From: Chloroflexia bacterium
GTDB lineage: Bacteria; Chloroflexota; Chloroflexia; Thermomicrobiales; UBA6265
Reading direction: 5' to 3'
Assembly: GCA_013696525.1 (NCBI GenBank)
Contig: JACCYK010000342.1
Span: forward strand, 1-5,619
Length of the DNA: 5,619 nucleotides
Shown here piece after piece: positions 3,765 to 5,619 of the stretch. The notes beneath the pieces were generated by a model that worked only from the letters and a program-made list of their open reading frames with translations, was not told the origin of the DNA and did no database searches. Each line of letters begins with the position of its first letter. The first letter of the stretch is position 1. A program made the translations under genes and the position numbers.

Positions 3765-5489
3765 ATGAGCGCAACCGGAGCCTGTACCTTTGTTCTCCAC
3801 AGTCACATTCCCTATGCCCGCCAAGCGGGGATGTGGCCCCACGGTGAGGAGTGGATCCACGAGGCCATCGCGGAAACCTACGTCCCGCTGCTCGATGCCC
3901 TGACCGACCTCCAAGAAGAAGGGGTGCCCATCGCCCTGACGGTCGGCATGACGCCGATCCTGACGGAGCAGCTCGCCGATCCAACCATCATCGACCACTT
4001 CGTTGCCTATGCCGCCGAGCGGTCGGCCTGGGCGGCGGCCGATGTCGAGCGCTTCGAACAGTCCGGCGATCAACAGATGCGCGATCTGGCGCTCTACTTT
4101 CACCATTGGTACACCCAGATCCTCGCCTCGTTCCAGGATCGCTTTCAGAAGAATCTCATCGGCGTCTTGCGGCGCCTCCAAGATGCCGGCGCTATCGAGG
4201 TTTCCACCAGTGCCGCCACCCATGGCTACCTGCCGTTGCTGGCCCGCGATTCCTCCATTCACGGTCAGGTGCACACCGGCGTCCAATCCTACCGGCGTCA
4301 CTTTGGCCGCGATCCGAAGGCGATTTGGCTCCCGGAGTGCGCCTACCGGCCGGCGATCGTGGAGGAGGAGCGGGGGCGGACCGTCCACCGGCCCGGATTG
4401 GAAACCTTTCTGGCCGAGGAAGGGCTGCTCGTCTTCTTCAGCGAGACGCACACCGTCGAAGGCGGCCGTCCAGTTGGCAAAGCGGCCGGTGACGCGGTCG
4501 GGCTGTACGGGTTGGTGCCGCGCCGGTATGCCGTCACCTCGCCCGAGCATGGCGAGCAATTGGAGCCGGGGACGACTTACCAGGCGTATTGGGTCGGGGA
4601 TGAGCCGGGCCGGGTCGCGGTCCTGGGCCGCAACAACCGGACCGGCCAACAAGTGTGGTCAGGCGAGTTCGGCTACCCCGGCGATGCCTGGTACCGTGAG
4701 TTTCACCGCAAAGACAGTGAATCGGGGATGCAATATTGGCGCATCGGCGGCCCCGGCGTCGATCTCGGCGAAAAGCCCACCTACGATCCGGCCCGCGCCG
4801 CCGAACGTGTCCGCGACCACGCCAACCACTACGTTCACCTGATCGAACAGCACCTCGGCGAGTACCACCAGGAAAGCGGCCGGGTCGGCGTCATCTCCTC
4901 CGCCTACGACACCGAGCTATTCGGCCACTGGTGGTTCGAAGGGGTCGACTGGCTGAAGGGGGTGCTCCGCGGGCTCGCCGCCAGCGAGAGCGTCGAGCTG
5001 ACGACCGCCAGCCGTTTCGTCGAGGAGCATGCGCCGACACAGGTGATGGCCCTACCGGAATCGAGCTGGGGCGCCGGCGGCGGCCACTTCACCTGGCTCA
5101 ATGTCGATACCGAGTGGGTGTGGGAGCCGATCCATGCCGCCGAGCGGCGGATGGAGACGTTAGTAGCGGCGGTCCCTGACGCCGCGGGCGACCGGCTTGC
5201 CCTGCTCAATCAGACCGCCCGGGAGCTGTTGTTGCTCCAGAGTAGTGACTGGCCCTTCCTCGTCACCACCGGCCAGGCCAAGGAGTACGCGTCCGAGCGC
5301 TTCATCACGCACACCGAGCGGTTCAACCGGCTGGCCGACCTCGCGGAGCGCAACACCGAGCTGAGCCCCGACGAGCGTGAGCTGCTGGACGACATCGCCG
5401 GCCGCGACAACCCGTTCCCCGCCATCGACTACCGTGACTTCGCGGCCCGCCAAGGTGTCGCTACCCCGGCGCCGACGGCTACGGCCTAA
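3765..5489 (+). CDS. 1,4-alpha-glucan branching enzyme, GH57
   Basis: Cytosolic enzyme that cuts alpha-1,4-glucan and reattaches the piece through an alpha-1,6 bond, making glycogen-type branches. The 574-residue protein follows the Thermus/Thermococcus GH57 branching enzyme plan: 'LHSHIPYARQAGMWPHGEE' (11-29) with the HxH of region 1, 'LTVGMTPILTEQLAD' (58-72), 'TSAATHGYLPLL' (148-159), 'WLPECAYRP' (188-196) with nucleophile E191, 'QVWSGEFGYPGD' (296-307), 'YREFHRKD' (310-317), and 'AYDTELFGHWWFEG' (380-393) with acid/base D382. The C-terminal DUF1957-type helical domain contains 'SSWGAGGGHFTW' (433-444), 'SDWPFLVTTGQAKEYASERF' (494-513) and ends with 'NPFPAIDYRDF'. Both catalytic carboxylates are present. 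It is somewhat longer than the roughly 520-residue Thermus enzyme, mostly around residues 240-285. Pairing with malQ upstream supports a role in alpha-glucan storage or remodelling. It is unrelated in fold to the GH13 enzyme GlgB, so that symbol is not used. Confidence 0.93.
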   Translation: MSATGACTFVLHSHIPYARQAGMWPHGEEWIHEAIAETYVPLLDALTDLQEEGVPIALTVGMTPILTEQLADPTIIDHFVAYAAERSAWAAADVERFEQSGDQQMRDLALYFHHWYTQILASFQDRFQKNLIGVLRRLQDAGAIEVSTSAATHGYLPLLARDSSIHGQVHTGVQSYRRHFGRDPKAIWLPECAYRPAIVEEERGRTVHRPGLETFLAEEGLLVFFSETHTVEGGRPVGKAAGDAVGLYGLVPRRYAVTSPEHGEQLEPGTTYQAYWVGDEPGRVAVLGRNNRTGQQVWSGEFGYPGDAWYREFHRKDSESGMQYWRIGGPGVDLGEKPTYDPARAAERVRDHANHYVHLIEQHLGEYHQESGRVGVISSAYDTELFGHWWFEGVDWLKGVLRGLAASESVELTTASRFVEEHAPTQVMALPESSWGAGGGHFTWLNVDTEWVWEPIHAAERRMETLVAAVPDAAGDRLALLNQTARELLLLQSSDWPFLVTTGQAKEYASERFITHTERFNRLADLAERNTELSPDERELLDDIAGRDNPFPAIDYRDFAARQGVATPAPTATA

Positions 5490-5497
5490 ACGCGCGA

Positions 5498-5529
5498 ACG
5501 AGCCGGCGGGATCATTCCCGCCGGCTCGT
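5498..5529. terminator. 13-bp perfect hairpin between convergent genes
   Basis: ACGAGCCGGCGGG (5498-5510) and CCCGCCGGCTCGT (5517-5529) form a perfect stem with a six-base loop ATCATT. It lies 9 bases after the branching enzyme stop and 36 bases beyond the end of a probable minus-strand gene. It could end transcription from both sides. Neither side has a true T run: GGTGTGTGG follows on the + strand, TCGCGCGTTTAGG on the minus strand. Confidence 0.6.
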
Positions 5530-5565
5530 GGTGTGTGGTGGACCAGGCATCCCTGAACGGTGGGC

Positions 5566-5619
5566 TTAGTTGCCGACCTCGATCACGTTGCCGGTGTTGT
5601 TGCCGGAGTTGAGGTCGCC
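5566..5619 (-). CDS. C-terminal end of a convergent Gly/Asn-rich protein (partial)
   Basis: On the minus strand, the frame from the window edge reads 17 residues, G-D-L-N-S-G-N-N-T-G-N-V-I-E-V-G-N, and then TAA (complement of 5566-5568). The alternation of Gly and Asn with a final 'NVIEVGN' is not what random GC-rich DNA gives, and the codons mostly end in G or C. It looks like the end of a repetitive, perhaps secreted or surface protein. The family cannot be named from 17 residues. Its convergent orientation fits the hairpin at 5498-5529. Confidence 0.45.
   Translation of the reverse strand, partial: GDLNSGNNTGNVIEVGN

Noticed and set aside
3627..4652. 341-residue open frame on the minus strand opposite the end of malQ and the first half of the branching enzyme
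   Set aside because: It lies antisense to a strongly conserved GH57 gene, shows no recognisable motif, and long antisense frames are expected in GC-rich DNA with few A/T-rich stop codons.
4003..4842. 279-residue + strand frame overlapping the branching enzyme gene in another phase
   Set aside because: Ser/Arg/Pro-rich composition typical of an out-of-phase reading; the GH57 frame carries all the conserved motifs.
1..5619. CRISPR array, insertion sequence, attachment site or defence system
   Set aside because: No regularly spaced repeats, transposase motifs, terminal inverted repeats or defence-protein motifs are visible; the recognisable genes are housekeeping or metabolic.

Overview
GC-rich bacterial window that looks like a member of Chloroflexota, most likely near Thermomicrobia/Sphaerobacter. 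I infer this from the protein style (a GH57 branching enzyme of the Thermus/Chloroflexota type, ribosomal proteins with lineage-specific tails) and strong G/C preference at third codon positions. The lineage is an inference, not a database result. All complete genes lie on the + strand and coding density is high.

Layout: (1) 3-449, the 3' end of a gene resembling the C-terminal part of a class I mannose-6-phosphate isomerase. (2) 474-1388, a two-gene ribosomal unit rplU (bL21)-rpmA (bL27), with a plausible extended -10 promoter, a perfect hairpin at the predicted 5' end of the transcript, and a short terminator overlapping the rpmA stop codon. (3) 1389-1893, rpmE (zinc-binding bL31) with a structured-looking leader, followed by terminator-like hairpins. 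(4) 1894-2100, a non-coding gap with two palindromic sites and the malQ ribosome binding site. (5) 2101-5489, malQ (GH77 4-alpha-glucanotransferase) and a GH57 1,4-alpha-glucan branching enzyme, 101 bases apart. (6) 5498-5529, a 13-bp perfect hairpin, then the last 17 codons of a convergent minus-strand gene running off the window.

The two alpha-glucan enzymes make a coherent pair: MalQ disproportionates linear malto-oligosaccharides and the branching enzyme introduces alpha-1,6 branches, so together they remodel glycogen-like glucan. The three ribosomal proteins all belong to the 50S subunit.

I found no mobile element, CRISPR array, tRNA or obviously new protein system. The least explained signal is in RNA: the rpmE leader carries a 9-base segment exactly complementary to codons 3-6 of rpmE, so a helix could enclose the Shine-Dalgarno sequence and start codon. 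It is a candidate translational control element for bL31.
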